Assembly: GCF_008120935.1 (NCBI RefSeq)
Contig: NZ_RDBO01000036.1
Coordinates: forward strand, 66-35,546
Reading direction: 5' to 3'
Length of the DNA stretch: 35,481 nucleotides
Source: Streptomyces sp. sk2.1
GTDB taxonomy: Bacteria > Actinomycetota > Actinomycetes > Streptomycetales > Streptomycetaceae
In this document: piece after piece, positions 16,849 to 24,262 of the stretch
Numbering within the stretch: the first letter of the stretch is position 1
Layout: every line of letters begins with the position of its first letter
Program-made: the position numbers and the translations under genes
The notes under the pieces: model-generated
What the model saw: the letters and a program-made list of their open reading frames with translations, nothing else
What the model was told of the DNA's origin: nothing
Databases searched by the model: none

Positions 16849-17538
16849 ATGCCTGAACCCCACCCGCTCCTGGCCCACTTCACCGCCGCCTCCGACGGCC
16901 GGTTCCCGCCGTGCGACGGCGGGGTGGCCGTGCTGCCGCCGCTGCCCGACGGACTGGAATGCTCCGTCGCCTTCACCGGGCACGCGGTCGTCGCCACCGC
17001 TCTGCCCGCTGCCGAGGTGCACGCCGGACGGCCCGACGGCTTCGGCGCGTCCCTGGCACCCGACTTCCTCCGCCGCCTCGCCGGCCCCGGCGGCTGGATC
17101 GACACCGTCGACGTCACCCTCACCGCACGCGGCACCGGCGGCCGGCCGCGCCTCGCCGAACGGACGGAGGGGGCGGACACCCACCCACGCGTCCTCCGTG
17201 CCCGCGAACTGCGGAAGGACGTCACGGTCCACGGCGACGAACGGGGCATCGTCACCCTGGCCGAGGGCCTTGCCGGACGTCGCGAGCTGAGCATCGAGCT
17301 CCATGCCCCGCACGATGCCGGCCGGGGCCAGGGGCGCGGTCTCCTCATCGACGCGCTCTCCCTCGTACCGGACGGCGAACCGGTCTTCGCCGCCGTCGCC
17401 CCGGGCAACGCCCGCTCGCTGCGCGCCTTCCTGGCCTGCGGTTTCGTTCCGATCGGCAGTGAGGTGCTCCTGCGACCGGAGCGTCACGGCACCGGGGCGT
17501 CCGGGAGCCGGGACACCGGTCGGGCCCTGGGAGAATGA
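16849..17538 (+). CDS. GNAT family N-acetyltransferase
   Basis: 229 residues. The acetyl-CoA pyrophosphate-binding motif is GRGQGRGLLIDAL (near 165), followed by the typical NARSLRAFLACGFVPIGSEVLL strand-helix of the C-terminal half. The N-terminal half is divergent from common GNATs and may hold the acceptor site. The stop lies 4 nt before the SMI1-like gene, whose ribosome-binding site overlaps its last codons, so both are likely one transcript. Substrate unknown. Confidence 0.8.
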   Translation: MPEPHPLLAHFTAASDGRFPPCDGGVAVLPPLPDGLECSVAFTGHAVVATALPAAEVHAGRPDGFGASLAPDFLRRLAGPGGWIDTVDVTLTARGTGGRPRLAERTEGADTHPRVLRARELRKDVTVHGDERGIVTLAEGLAGRRELSIELHAPHDAGRGQGRGLLIDALSLVPDGEPVFAAVAPGNARSLRAFLACGFVPIGSEVLLRPERHGTGASGSRDTGRALGE

Positions 17539-17542
17539 CGCC

Positions 17543-17944
17543 ATGAGCTCGAACGAGGACCGGATCGCACAGGCCGAACGCCATTTCGGAGTCCGTTTCC
17601 CCGAGGACTACCGGCACTTCCTGGCCACGGAGGGAAGCACGAGCCGGTTCGTTCCCCCGGCGGACGACTTCCTGATGATCAACGCCGTCGCGGAGCTCGT
17701 CGGGGTCAACGAAGCCGGTGAGTTCCAGGAACGCTTCCCAGGCAGCCTCGTCATCGGCGGGGACGGAAGCCGCGAAATGCTCACCTACGACTTCCGGCAG
17801 GACCCTCCGCCGCTGGTCCTCCTCGACGTCTCCGCCCAGGACTGGTCGTCCGCAGTCCCCCAGGCATCCTCGCTGTCCGACCTGCTCGGACGGTTCCCCG
17901 AAACCGGATGGAACTGGAACTGGGACGGCACCGCCCCCGTGTGA
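17543..17944 (+). CDS. SMI1/KNR4 family protein
   Basis: 133 residues with the hallmark N-terminal pattern of the SMI1/KNR4 (SUKH) superfamily: IAQAERHFGVRFPEDYRHFL, then FLMINAVAEL and a late GDGSREMLTYDF strand, ending with a loosely conserved SLSDLLGRF helix. SUKH proteins include many immunity proteins of contact-dependent toxins, but no toxin gene is next to it, so that role is speculative. ATG 17543 follows GGGAGAATGACGCC. Confidence 0.85.
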   Translation: MSSNEDRIAQAERHFGVRFPEDYRHFLATEGSTSRFVPPADDFLMINAVAELVGVNEAGEFQERFPGSLVIGGDGSREMLTYDFRQDPPPLVLLDVSAQDWSSAVPQASSLSDLLGRFPETGWNWNWDGTAPV

Positions 17945-17972
17945 CGTCATCTGTCCGACGTGCCCGCGGGGA

Positions 17973-18000
17973 GCGGGGGTGGTGCCGGCACCACCCCCGC
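17973..18000 (+). terminator. 28-bp perfect palindrome, terminator of the GNAT/SMI1 pair
   Basis: GCGGGGGTGGTGCC is followed directly by its complement, giving a 12-bp stem with a CCGG loop, 28 bp after the SMI1-like stop. Confidence 0.8.
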
Positions 18001-18109
18001 AGAGGGGTGCCAGGCCACCTGACCCGCCGCCGGGCGCGCAGCAGACTCTTCCCGAGCACCGGCCCCGGCGCGCAACCGCCGGGCACCGACCACGGACGGG
18101 GGAAGAGCG

Positions 18110-19624
18110 ATGACCAGTCACACACGCCGGAGGGTTCTCCGCGGCGCGGCACTCGCGGCGGCCGGCGGCGTCGTGGGGGGATACGGCCCGGGCCACTGCG
18201 CCACCGAGGCGCGGGCCGCCACCCGCGGCACGACGGCCGGGGGCGAGGGCGGGGAGTCGTTCCCGTTCCTGGAGGGCGCCTTCGCCCCGGTCACCGAGGA
18301 ACTCACCGAGTTCGGCCTGGAGGTGACCGGTCGGTTACCGCACGATCTCGACGGCCGCTATCTGCGCACCGGTCCCAACGCGCTGGGCATCGAGGACCCG
18401 CGGGCCCACCACTGGATGCTCGGCGACGGCATGGTGCACGGGGTGCGGCTGCGCGACGGGCGTGCCGAGTGGTACCGCAACAGGTGGGTGCGCTCCTCGC
18501 GGGTGGCACGGAAACTGGGCGAGCGGTACCCGGGTGAGGTCCCGCCGGACGACTTCGCCTGCAACACCCACGTCATCCCGTACAAGGGACGCATCCTGGC
18601 CCTCCAGGAGAGCGGGCCGCTGCCGTACGAACTGGACGGCGAGCTGAACACGGTGCGGCCCCACGACTTCCGCTCCACGCTGGAGGGCGCGTTCACCGCG
18701 CACACCAAGTACGACGTGGCGGCGGACGAACTGCACGCGGTGACGTACTACCCGACCTGGGACCACGTGCGGCACCTCGTGATCGACCGGACCGGCCGGG
18801 TGGCACGGACCACCAGGATTCCGATGGCGGGCGCGCCGATGATGCACGACTTCGCCCTCACCGGGAAGCACGTGGTGATCGTCGACCTGCCGATCACCTT
18901 CGACCCGGCGGCCGCCGAGGCGGGCGCACCCGTGCCGTACGTCTGGAACCCGGACCACCCGATGAGGGTGGGGGTGATGCCGCGGACCGGCGGTGCCGTC
19001 CGCTGGTTCGGGATCGACCCGGTGTACTACTCGCACACGCTCAACGCCTACGACCACGGCGACACCGTCGTCATGGAACTCACCACCATGCCCGCGCCGT
19101 TCCACGCCGCGGGCCGGGGCGACGGCGGCCCCTCCGCGACCGGCACGCCCGTGCTGGAGCGCTGGAACATCGACCTGCGGGCGGGCCGGGTCCGCCGCAC
19201 CCGCATCGACGACCTGCCGCAGGAGTTCCCCCGCGTCAACGAGTCCCTGGTGTCGCGGCGGCACCGCTACGCGTACGCGGCGAGCGCGGCGGAGATGTGG
19301 CGCGCCTACGGGACCGTCGACGGAGTGCCGTCGGACGGAAGCTTCACCAACTGCCTGGTGAAGCACGACATGCTGCGCGACAGCCGGCAGGTGCACCGTT
19401 TCCCGGCCGGTGCGGCGGCCGGGGAGCCGGTGTTCGTGCCGCGCCGCGGGGCGCGGCACGAGGACGACGGCTACGTCCTGGCCTACGTGCACGACCCCGA
19501 CCGCGGCGCGAGCGACCTGGTGGTCCTGTCCGCGCAGGACTTCACCGGCCGCCCCCTGGCCCGCGTACATCTCCCGGGACGGGTGCCGCTCGGCTTCCAC
19601 GGGAGCTGGGTGCCGGACGCGTGA
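18110..19624 (+). CDS. Carotenoid oxygenase family protein with Tat signal
   Basis: 504 residues. The N-terminus carries a twin-arginine signal (RRRVLRG then an Ala/Gly-rich hydrophobic stretch), predicting export of the folded protein. The rest is a carotenoid cleavage dioxygenase/RPE65-type beta-propeller that binds non-haem iron by four histidines: His198 (AHTKYD), His246 (MMHDFA), His309 (YSHTLNAY) and His497 (GFHGSWVPD). The entry motif GRYLRTGPN near residue 83 and GDGMVHG are also typical. The likely reaction is oxidative cleavage of a polyene or a stilbene-like double bond. The window shows no carotenoid genes, so the substrate is unknown. GGGGGAAG lies upstream of ATG 18110. Confidence 0.93.
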   Translation: MTSHTRRRVLRGAALAAAGGVVGGYGPGHCATEARAATRGTTAGGEGGESFPFLEGAFAPVTEELTEFGLEVTGRLPHDLDGRYLRTGPNALGIEDPRAHHWMLGDGMVHGVRLRDGRAEWYRNRWVRSSRVARKLGERYPGEVPPDDFACNTHVIPYKGRILALQESGPLPYELDGELNTVRPHDFRSTLEGAFTAHTKYDVAADELHAVTYYPTWDHVRHLVIDRTGRVARTTRIPMAGAPMMHDFALTGKHVVIVDLPITFDPAAAEAGAPVPYVWNPDHPMRVGVMPRTGGAVRWFGIDPVYYSHTLNAYDHGDTVVMELTTMPAPFHAAGRGDGGPSATGTPVLERWNIDLRAGRVRRTRIDDLPQEFPRVNESLVSRRHRYAYAASAAEMWRAYGTVDGVPSDGSFTNCLVKHDMLRDSRQVHRFPAGAAAGEPVFVPRRGARHEDDGYVLAYVHDPDRGASDLVVLSAQDFTGRPLARVHLPGRVPLGFHGSWVPDA

Positions 19625-19630
19625 GGAAAA

Positions 19631-19669
19631 CGGGTGCGGGACGCGCGCGGGGGGCGCGTCCCGCACCCG
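19631..19669 (+). terminator. Strong terminator after the carotenoid oxygenase
   Basis: A 16-bp perfect stem beginning CGGGTGCGGGACGCGC with a 7-base loop (GCGGGGG), 6 bp after the stop codon. Confidence 0.88.
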
Positions 19670-19842
19670 GGACGGCCTCGGATCGCGGCGACGGGGACGG
19701 GGACGACGGGTGGCTTCGCGCCCCGGCGGCCTGTTCATCATGTCTGCGTCGCAAGCGCATGACGCGGCTGCTGAACCTGTTGTCACCCCCGGCTCCTGCG
19801 GACTTCTGTCCGATGACGCGTTGTCATCTGTAGGCTCCACGC

Positions 19843-20223
19843 GTGACCACTGAACTCCCGGGCGACGCCGCTGTGCCAAGCAACTCCGGTGGGAGCAAAG
19901 GTGGTTGGCCCGCGCGAATCGCCTGGGGCGCTCTCGCGTCGCTGCTGGCCGCGTTCGCCGTTCTCGAAAGTCAGAAGTACGGCGTGCCGACCACGGTCGC
20001 CGCCCTGGTGTCCTTCGTGCTGCCGGACCTGGCGCGGCTCGTCGGCGTCCGCCCGCCCGGCACGCTGCACCAGGCCGTGAGCCGTGGATGGATTCCCCTC
20101 GTGGTGCTGGTCGGCTACACCGTCGGGCCGATCGTGTGGCCACCGCTCTTCACGGCCGGCCTCGGCCGGCTCACCCGCATCGCCCTCGACCGGACGCGCG
20201 GAATCGGGCCCGCCTCCGCCTGA
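19843..20223 (+). CDS. Small multi-pass membrane protein
   Basis: 126 residues from GTG 19843. Three hydrophobic segments are visible: about 28-42 (WGALASLLAAFAVL), 48-68 (TTVAALVSFVLPDLARLVGV) and 84-104 (WIPLVVLVGYTVGPIVWPPL). The order helix, LPDLARL, helix recalls DUF4260-type small membrane proteins, but I am not sure. A -10-like TAGGCT (19831-19836) ends 6 nt before the GTG, which fits a leaderless transcript. Function unknown. Confidence 0.7.
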   Translation: MTTELPGDAAVPSNSGGSKGGWPARIAWGALASLLAAFAVLESQKYGVPTTVAALVSFVLPDLARLVGVRPPGTLHQAVSRGWIPLVVLVGYTVGPIVWPPLFTAGLGRLTRIALDRTRGIGPASA

Positions 20224-20369
20224 CCGGACTCCCGGTGGTTCCCGGCCCTGGCCTTCCACCAGGAGTTTCGCCGCTCCGCAGGGCCGTTCGACGGGTGGCC
20301 GCTGCCGTCGAGTTGGGAAAGGCGCGTTGACGCCCGGGCCCGACGGGCCGCAGTTCGGCACCCTCCCCC

Positions 20370-20424
20370 TTGACGGCTAACGCCGTTAGCCATACCTTGA
20401 CGCATGCGGCTAACGCTGTTAGCC
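20370..20424. promoter_or_regulatory. Tandem palindromic operators overlapping a promoter (TetR-type)
   Basis: Two 17-bp palindromes occur: GGCTAACGCCGTTAGCC (20375-20391, perfect) and GGCTAACGCTGTTAGCC (20408-20424, one mismatch). Their centres are 33 bp apart, about three helical turns. TTGACG at 20370 and TACCTT 17 bp later form a plausible promoter that the first palindrome overlaps. The TetR gene starting at 20755 is the obvious candidate repressor, implying autoregulation. Confidence 0.75.
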
Positions 20425-20754
20425 ATATTGATCGGGCGTCATGGGGGGCTGCAGTGAGCACTGCCACCGCCGGCACCGCGCGGGGCGGTCTCCTGCCCCG
20501 GCCCCGCCGAAGAGCATGGGAGGGGCCATTGCTGCCCTTGGGAACGTCGGCGGTCTCCGGCGGGGAGCACCCGTCGCTGACAGTCGCGCGCACGTGCTCC
20601 ACCGGACCGGGCCCGTTCTCATCGGGCCCCGCGCAACACACCGCAAGCATTCGATGCCCGGGGCCCGCTCCGTCCCCGGTCCCGCCCGCCGCCCGGACGG
20701 CGACTTCCGGCTCCGGACGGCTCACCCGCATGGTGATCGCGCGAACGGCCCGCC
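20425..20754. other. 330-bp region between the operators and the TetR gene
   Basis: No well-supported gene is visible. A GTG frame from 20453 stays open to 20762, but its translation is Pro/Arg/Ser-rich and matches nothing I recognise. It could be an unusually long leader or the decayed remains of the gene once controlled by the operators. Confidence 0.35.
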
Positions 20755-21303
20755 ATGGCTGACCGCGCGCAGCAGATCATGGTCGCCGCCCGGGAACTGC
20801 TCGATGCCGAAGGGCCGGATGCGTTGTCGATGCGGCGCATCGCCGAGCGCGTCGGCATCCGGGCGCCTTCCTTGTACAAGCACTTTCCGGACAAGGCCGC
20901 TGTCGAGGCCGGGCTCCAGGTGCAGGGGATGACCCGCCTGGCGGAGGCCCTGGAGGCCGCCGGGGCCGAGATCGGCACCGACCCGCCCCTGCTCGTGCTC
21001 GCCCGCGCCTACCGACGGCATGCGCTCGCCGGTCCGCACCTCTACCGCATCACCCACAGTCGGCCGCTCGCCCGCACCGCACTTCCCGAGGGACTCGAAG
21101 ACCGAGCGGCACTGCTGCTGGCCCGTGCGGTGCACGGCGACATCGACATCGCGCGCTCGTTCTGGGCGTTCGCCCACGGAATGGTCGTGCTCGAACTCGA
21201 CGGCCGCTTCCCGCCCGGCGCGGACCTGGACGCGTCCTGGCGCACCGGCTGCGAGGCGTTCGCCCGGACAGTCCGGAACAAGACCTGGGGAGACACCGCA
21301 TGA
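20755..21303 (+). CDS. TetR/AcrR family transcriptional regulator (WHG-type C-terminus)
   Basis: 182 residues. The N-terminal helix-turn-helix is clear (ALSMRRIAERVGIRAPSLYKHFPDKAAV), followed by a ligand-binding helical domain with the FWAFAHGMVVLELDGRF segment of the WHG-type TetR C-terminus. It probably binds the two GGCTAACG-N-CGTTAGCC operators upstream. Its stop overlaps the next start as ATGA, so it is translationally coupled to a membrane protein gene. The ligand is unknown. Confidence 0.88.
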   Translation: MADRAQQIMVAARELLDAEGPDALSMRRIAERVGIRAPSLYKHFPDKAAVEAGLQVQGMTRLAEALEAAGAEIGTDPPLLVLARAYRRHALAGPHLYRITHSRPLARTALPEGLEDRAALLLARAVHGDIDIARSFWAFAHGMVVLELDGRFPPGADLDASWRTGCEAFARTVRNKTWGDTA

Positions 21304-21953
21304 CCACCATCGCCAAAAGAACCGCTCCCGGTTCCGCCGTCCGCACCGCCGGATACGTACACGCCGCGGCATGGATCCTCGGGCTCGCCGCCGCATGGGG
21401 AGCCGCACCCGAAGTCGGCGACACCCATGCCGAGATCACGACCATGTACGCCGACCGGCCGGTCCAGACCCTGGTCCAGGCGCTGTTCGTGCACGGCGTG
21501 GCAGCGGTCGGCCTGCTGGTTGTCGGATCGGGACTGGTCGACCGGGCCCGCCGCACCGGCAACACCGCAGCCGGATGGGCCGGATGGGCCGGGAGGGCCG
21601 CGGGGGCGCTCGCGGGCGTGCAACTCGTCCTGGAAGTCATCGCGATATCCGGAGCCGATCCGGCATCACCGGGCAGGACCGGCGCGCTGTTCGAGGCGGT
21701 CCAGCGCACGGACGGTGTCAAGATGCTCGTCCTCGCCGCGCTCGCCGCCGCCACCTGCGCGGCCTCGCGGCACAGCACACTGCTGCGGCGGGGGGAGGTC
21801 GTCATTGGCTGGGCCCTCGCCGTCACGATCACCGTTTCCGGGATCGGTTACCTGCTTCTGTCCACCGCCTTGACCCCGGTGGCGTTCATCTCGCTGCCCC
21901 TGCTGCTGATCTGGATCGCTGCACTCGGCGCGGCCCTCGGACGCCGGACCTGA
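21300..21953 (+). CDS. Integral membrane protein coupled to the TetR gene
   Basis: 217 residues with about six hydrophobic segments, including AAAWILGLAAAWGAA, VHGVAAVGLLVVGSGLV, VIGWALAVTITVSGIGYLLL and ISLPLLLIWIAALGAALG. No signal peptide or known transporter motif was recognised. The ATGA overlap and shared promoter with the TetR regulator imply that it is the regulated output gene. An internal GGATGGGCC duplication encodes GWAGWAG. Confidence 0.8.
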   Translation: MTTIAKRTAPGSAVRTAGYVHAAAWILGLAAAWGAAPEVGDTHAEITTMYADRPVQTLVQALFVHGVAAVGLLVVGSGLVDRARRTGNTAAGWAGWAGRAAGALAGVQLVLEVIAISGADPASPGRTGALFEAVQRTDGVKMLVLAALAAATCAASRHSTLLRRGEVVIGWALAVTITVSGIGYLLLSTALTPVAFISLPLLLIWIAALGAALGRRT

Positions 21954-21962
21954 GCACTGCTC

Positions 21963-21978
21963 GCCCGACCGGACGGGC
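21963..21978 (+). terminator. Small hairpin after the TetR/membrane-protein operon
   Basis: GCCCG-ACCGGA-CGGGC followed by TTCT, 9 bp after the stop. The stem is short, so confidence is modest. The remaining gap to 22226 between convergent genes shows no supported gene. Confidence 0.45.
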
Positions 21979-22226
21979 TTCTGATCAAGGGGCTCGGGAA
22001 GCCGTTCGGTGCATGCCCGATCCGCCGGTCTCGCCGGTGCGGCCCGGCCTTCCGGAGCATCGGGAGGGGTATCGCCGTGAATCGACTGGATCCAGCTGTC
22101 GTACCGGCCGCTCCTCGACCGAGCAGCCCGCCCCGGGCCGACGACCGACCCCCGTCGAATGGGTGATGGCCGACGGGTGCTCAGGGCTTGAAGGCCATCG
22201 CGTCGCCCTTTTGGCGGGTATCCCGG

Positions 22227-22793
22227 TCACCCCTTCTTCCGGGGGCGATCGAGCACCAGGTCGGCGGCGTGGGCGAGTACTTGGGCCCGAGTGCGTTCGC
22301 CGTGGTCGGCGGCGAGGAAGTGGCCGCCGATCGCCGCGCAGAAGGCGAGCAGGCTGCGGGCCTCGACCTCGTCGGGGTCGGGGCAGAAGGTGCCGATCAT
22401 CTCGCGCAGCAGGGCCATGCGCTGGTTGTCGACGCGCCGCAGGCGCTCGGCGACCGACTCGTCGTGCCGGGCCCAGGCGCGGATCGCCAGGTCGATGGGG
22501 AGCAGGCGGTCGTCGGAGAAGGTCAGCATGCCCGCGCGGTGGATCCTGGTTCTCGGGTCGCCGCCCTCGCGCTCGACGCGGGCGATCACCTCGTCGGTGC
22601 TCTCCCGCTCCCAGGCGTCCAGCATCGCCTCCAGCAGCGCGTCGCGGTCGGCGAAGTGCCCGTAGAAGCCGCCCTTGGTGACGCCGAGCCGCTTCGCCAG
22701 CACTTCGACGCGCACCGCGTCCGGCCCGGCGGTGGCCAGCACGGCCAGGCCCTCCTCGATCCACCTGTCACGTGGCGTACGCGTCGCGCCCAC
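22227..22793 (-). CDS. TetR/AcrR family transcriptional regulator
   Basis: About 188 residues. The DNA-binding helices are RVEVLAKRLGVTKGGFYGHFADRDALLEAML, and the C-terminal ligand domain resembles regulators with LPIDLAIRAWARHDESVAERL. GTG 22793 follows GTGAGG; GTG 22805 is an alternative, while a start at 22832 would fall inside the operator and is less likely. It is divergent from the DUF2867-type pair, and the shared intergenic region holds two matching palindromes, so it probably represses that pair and itself. Confidence 0.88.
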   Translation of the reverse strand: MGATRTPRDRWIEEGLAVLATAGPDAVRVEVLAKRLGVTKGGFYGHFADRDALLEAMLDAWERESTDEVIARVEREGGDPRTRIHRAGMLTFSDDRLLPIDLAIRAWARHDESVAERLRRVDNQRMALLREMIGTFCPDPDEVEARSLLAFCAAIGGHFLAADHGERTRAQVLAHAADLVLDRPRKKG

Positions 22794-22822
22794 GATGTGC
22801 CTCACCTCACCTCGTCGCCAGG

Positions 22823-22872
22823 TATACGGCACCGTATATCTGGGCTACCGTCCGTTTATACGCTATCGTATA
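22823..22872. promoter_or_regulatory. Two palindromic operators, TATACG-N4-CGTATA, between TetR and the DUF2867 pair
   Basis: TATACGGCACCGTATA (22823-22838) and TATACGCTATCGTATA (22857-22872) share 6-bp arms with a 4-base centre. They are spaced 34 bp centre to centre in the divergent region. They are AT-rich islands in a GC-rich background and overlap likely -10 sequences, so they are probable binding sites of the adjacent TetR. Confidence 0.75.
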
Positions 22873-22873
22873 C

Positions 22874-22984
22874 ATGAGCGGAGACGTGATGTGTCGGCAA
22901 GTTTCGGCGAGCGTGAACGCAAGCCCTGCCGTGGAGTTCGGTCCGTTCGCCCCGTGTGCGGGCTTCGCCCGGCGGCCCTCGTGA
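22874..22984 (+). CDS. Possible 36-residue upstream ORF before the first DUF2867-type gene
   Basis: ATG 22874 lies just after the second operator, and ATG 22889 in the same frame follows GGAG. The frame ends at 22982-22984, overlapping GTG 22981 as GTGA. The peptide (MSGDVMCRQVSASV...) resembles nothing I know. It could be a coupled leader peptide or a chance frame. Confidence 0.25.
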   Translation: MSGDVMCRQVSASVNASPAVEFGPFAPCAGFARRPS

Positions 22985-23571
22985 AACCCGACGGCCCGAT
23001 GGGGCGGGCGCACGCGACCGGTGCGGCCATGGTCGACGCAGCCGTGGGGGTGCGTGCCCTTCCCGAGTCCTTCCGCGCCCTCGGCTCGTTGCCGGCCATC
23101 GACTACGCCGATCGCTTCACCCTCGCGACGGATGCCCCGGCGACACCGGAGCAATGGGCCAGGGCGATGTTCGGCGACGTCCCCGGCTTCGCCCAACAGG
23201 TGATCTGGCGCGGCCTGTTGGGGCTTCGGCTCAGTCGCGGGCGGTCGCCGGACACCGTGGCGGGCTGGCGCGTCACCGGGCGCGGCGAGGACTGGATCCG
23301 GCTCGAGGCCGCCTCCTGGTTCCTGTCCGGCAACCTCGTCGTACGGGTGGGCGGCGGAAAGGTGTCGTTGGGAACCTTCCTGCACTACGACGGACGCCTG
23401 GGCCGCAGGGTGTGGCCCCCGTTGTCCGCCATCCACCGCCGACTGGTCCCCGGCCTGCTCCGCGACGCGGTGGCGACGGTCGAGGACCGTGCCCGGCCCG
23501 ATGGCGACCGCGACCGGCCCGGCGGTGACCGCGACCGCGCTCCGGAATCCCGGAAGGGGGGAATCCGATGA
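22981..23571 (+). CDS. DUF2867-like protein, first of a pair
   Basis: 196 residues from GTG 22981; ATG 22999 and ATG 23029 are alternatives because no strong ribosome-binding site decides the start. Features include LPAIDYADRFTLAT, WARAMFGDV, VAGWRVTGRGEDWIRLEAAS and LVVRVGGGKVSLGTFLHYDG, a single alpha/beta domain resembling DUF2867/SRPBCC-like proteins. The C-terminus is an Asp/Arg/Gly repeat (DGDRDRPGGDRDR). It overlaps the next gene by ATGA and is probably controlled by the divergent TetR. Biochemical role unknown. Confidence 0.78.
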   Translation: MKPDGPMGRAHATGAAMVDAAVGVRALPESFRALGSLPAIDYADRFTLATDAPATPEQWARAMFGDVPGFAQQVIWRGLLGLRLSRGRSPDTVAGWRVTGRGEDWIRLEAASWFLSGNLVVRVGGGKVSLGTFLHYDGRLGRRVWPPLSAIHRRLVPGLLRDAVATVEDRARPDGDRDRPGGDRDRAPESRKGGIR

Positions 23572-24170
23572 ACGGCCGGCGAGCCGTTCCCCGCAGCCGC
23601 CACGTCGAGCCCGACCCGGCGGACACCATCGGCACGCTCGGCCGTTGCGACCACATCGACGCCGTGGCCGTCGATGTCCCGCAGGGCACGAGCGCGCACG
23701 ACTTCGTCCGGGCGATGCTGGGCGCTCCTCCCGCGTCGACGACCCGCCTCCTGAGGCTGCGGGACGCGCTGGTGAGGCCCTTCGGGCTCAAGGGCACCGA
23801 CCGGAGCGAGGGGACCCGGATCGAGGAGGGCGGCAAGGCGGGGCCGCTCCACCTGTACCGGGTCGGGGAGGACTCGGTCGTCGCCGGCAAGGACGACAAG
23901 CACCTCGGTTACCGGTCGACCTTCAAGGTCCGCCCCGGTCCGCACGGTCGGGAGGGCGTCGTCACCACGGTCGTACGCTTTCACGGGTGCGCCGGACGGG
24001 CCTACTTCGCCGTGATCAAGCCCTTCCACGTCCTCATCCTGTACAGCCTCGCCCGGCACGGCGCGGCGGTGCTGGCCGGTACGAAAACCACCTCGCGGGA
24101 GCCGACGGCCGGGAGTCGGACCGGTCCGGGCCCTCGGGCCGGGGACCCCACCCGGAACCCGAACGGATAG
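23568..24170 (+). CDS. DUF2867 family protein, second of a pair
   Basis: 200 residues. The recognisable DUF2867 pattern is AHDFVRAMLGAPP, RLRDALVRPFGLKGTD, DSVVAGKDDKHLGYRSTF, VVTTVVRFHGCAGRAYFAVI and KPFHVLILYS. The Arg/Pro/Thr-rich last 30 residues look disordered. Its start overlaps the stop of the related upstream gene, suggesting an old duplication and one transcript under TetR control. Function of the family is not established. Confidence 0.85.
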   Translation: MNGRRAVPRSRHVEPDPADTIGTLGRCDHIDAVAVDVPQGTSAHDFVRAMLGAPPASTTRLLRLRDALVRPFGLKGTDRSEGTRIEEGGKAGPLHLYRVGEDSVVAGKDDKHLGYRSTFKVRPGPHGREGVVTTVVRFHGCAGRAYFAVIKPFHVLILYSLARHGAAVLAGTKTTSREPTAGSRTGPGPRAGDPTRNPNG

Positions 24171-24262
24171 CCCCGTACGGAAAATAAGTACGACTACTCA
24201 CGCCCCGATCGGCCCCCGCCCCGACGATGAAGATCGACACCGTCGAGACGGGGAGACCGTTC

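Noticed and set aside
16603..16854. Frame starting MSTSRPAETP that ends at the acetyltransferase start
   Set aside because: Low-complexity Arg/Thr/Pro sequence with no ribosome-binding site; probably promoter region of the acetyltransferase.
20453..20762. GTG frame downstream of the tandem TetR operators
   Set aside because: Pro/Arg-rich, no homology recognised, overlaps the TetR start. Kept only as a description of the gap.
22078..22167. Short GTG frame (VNRLDPAVV...) after the TetR/membrane operon
   Set aside because: Under 30 residues, Pro-rich, and no conservation or context to support it.
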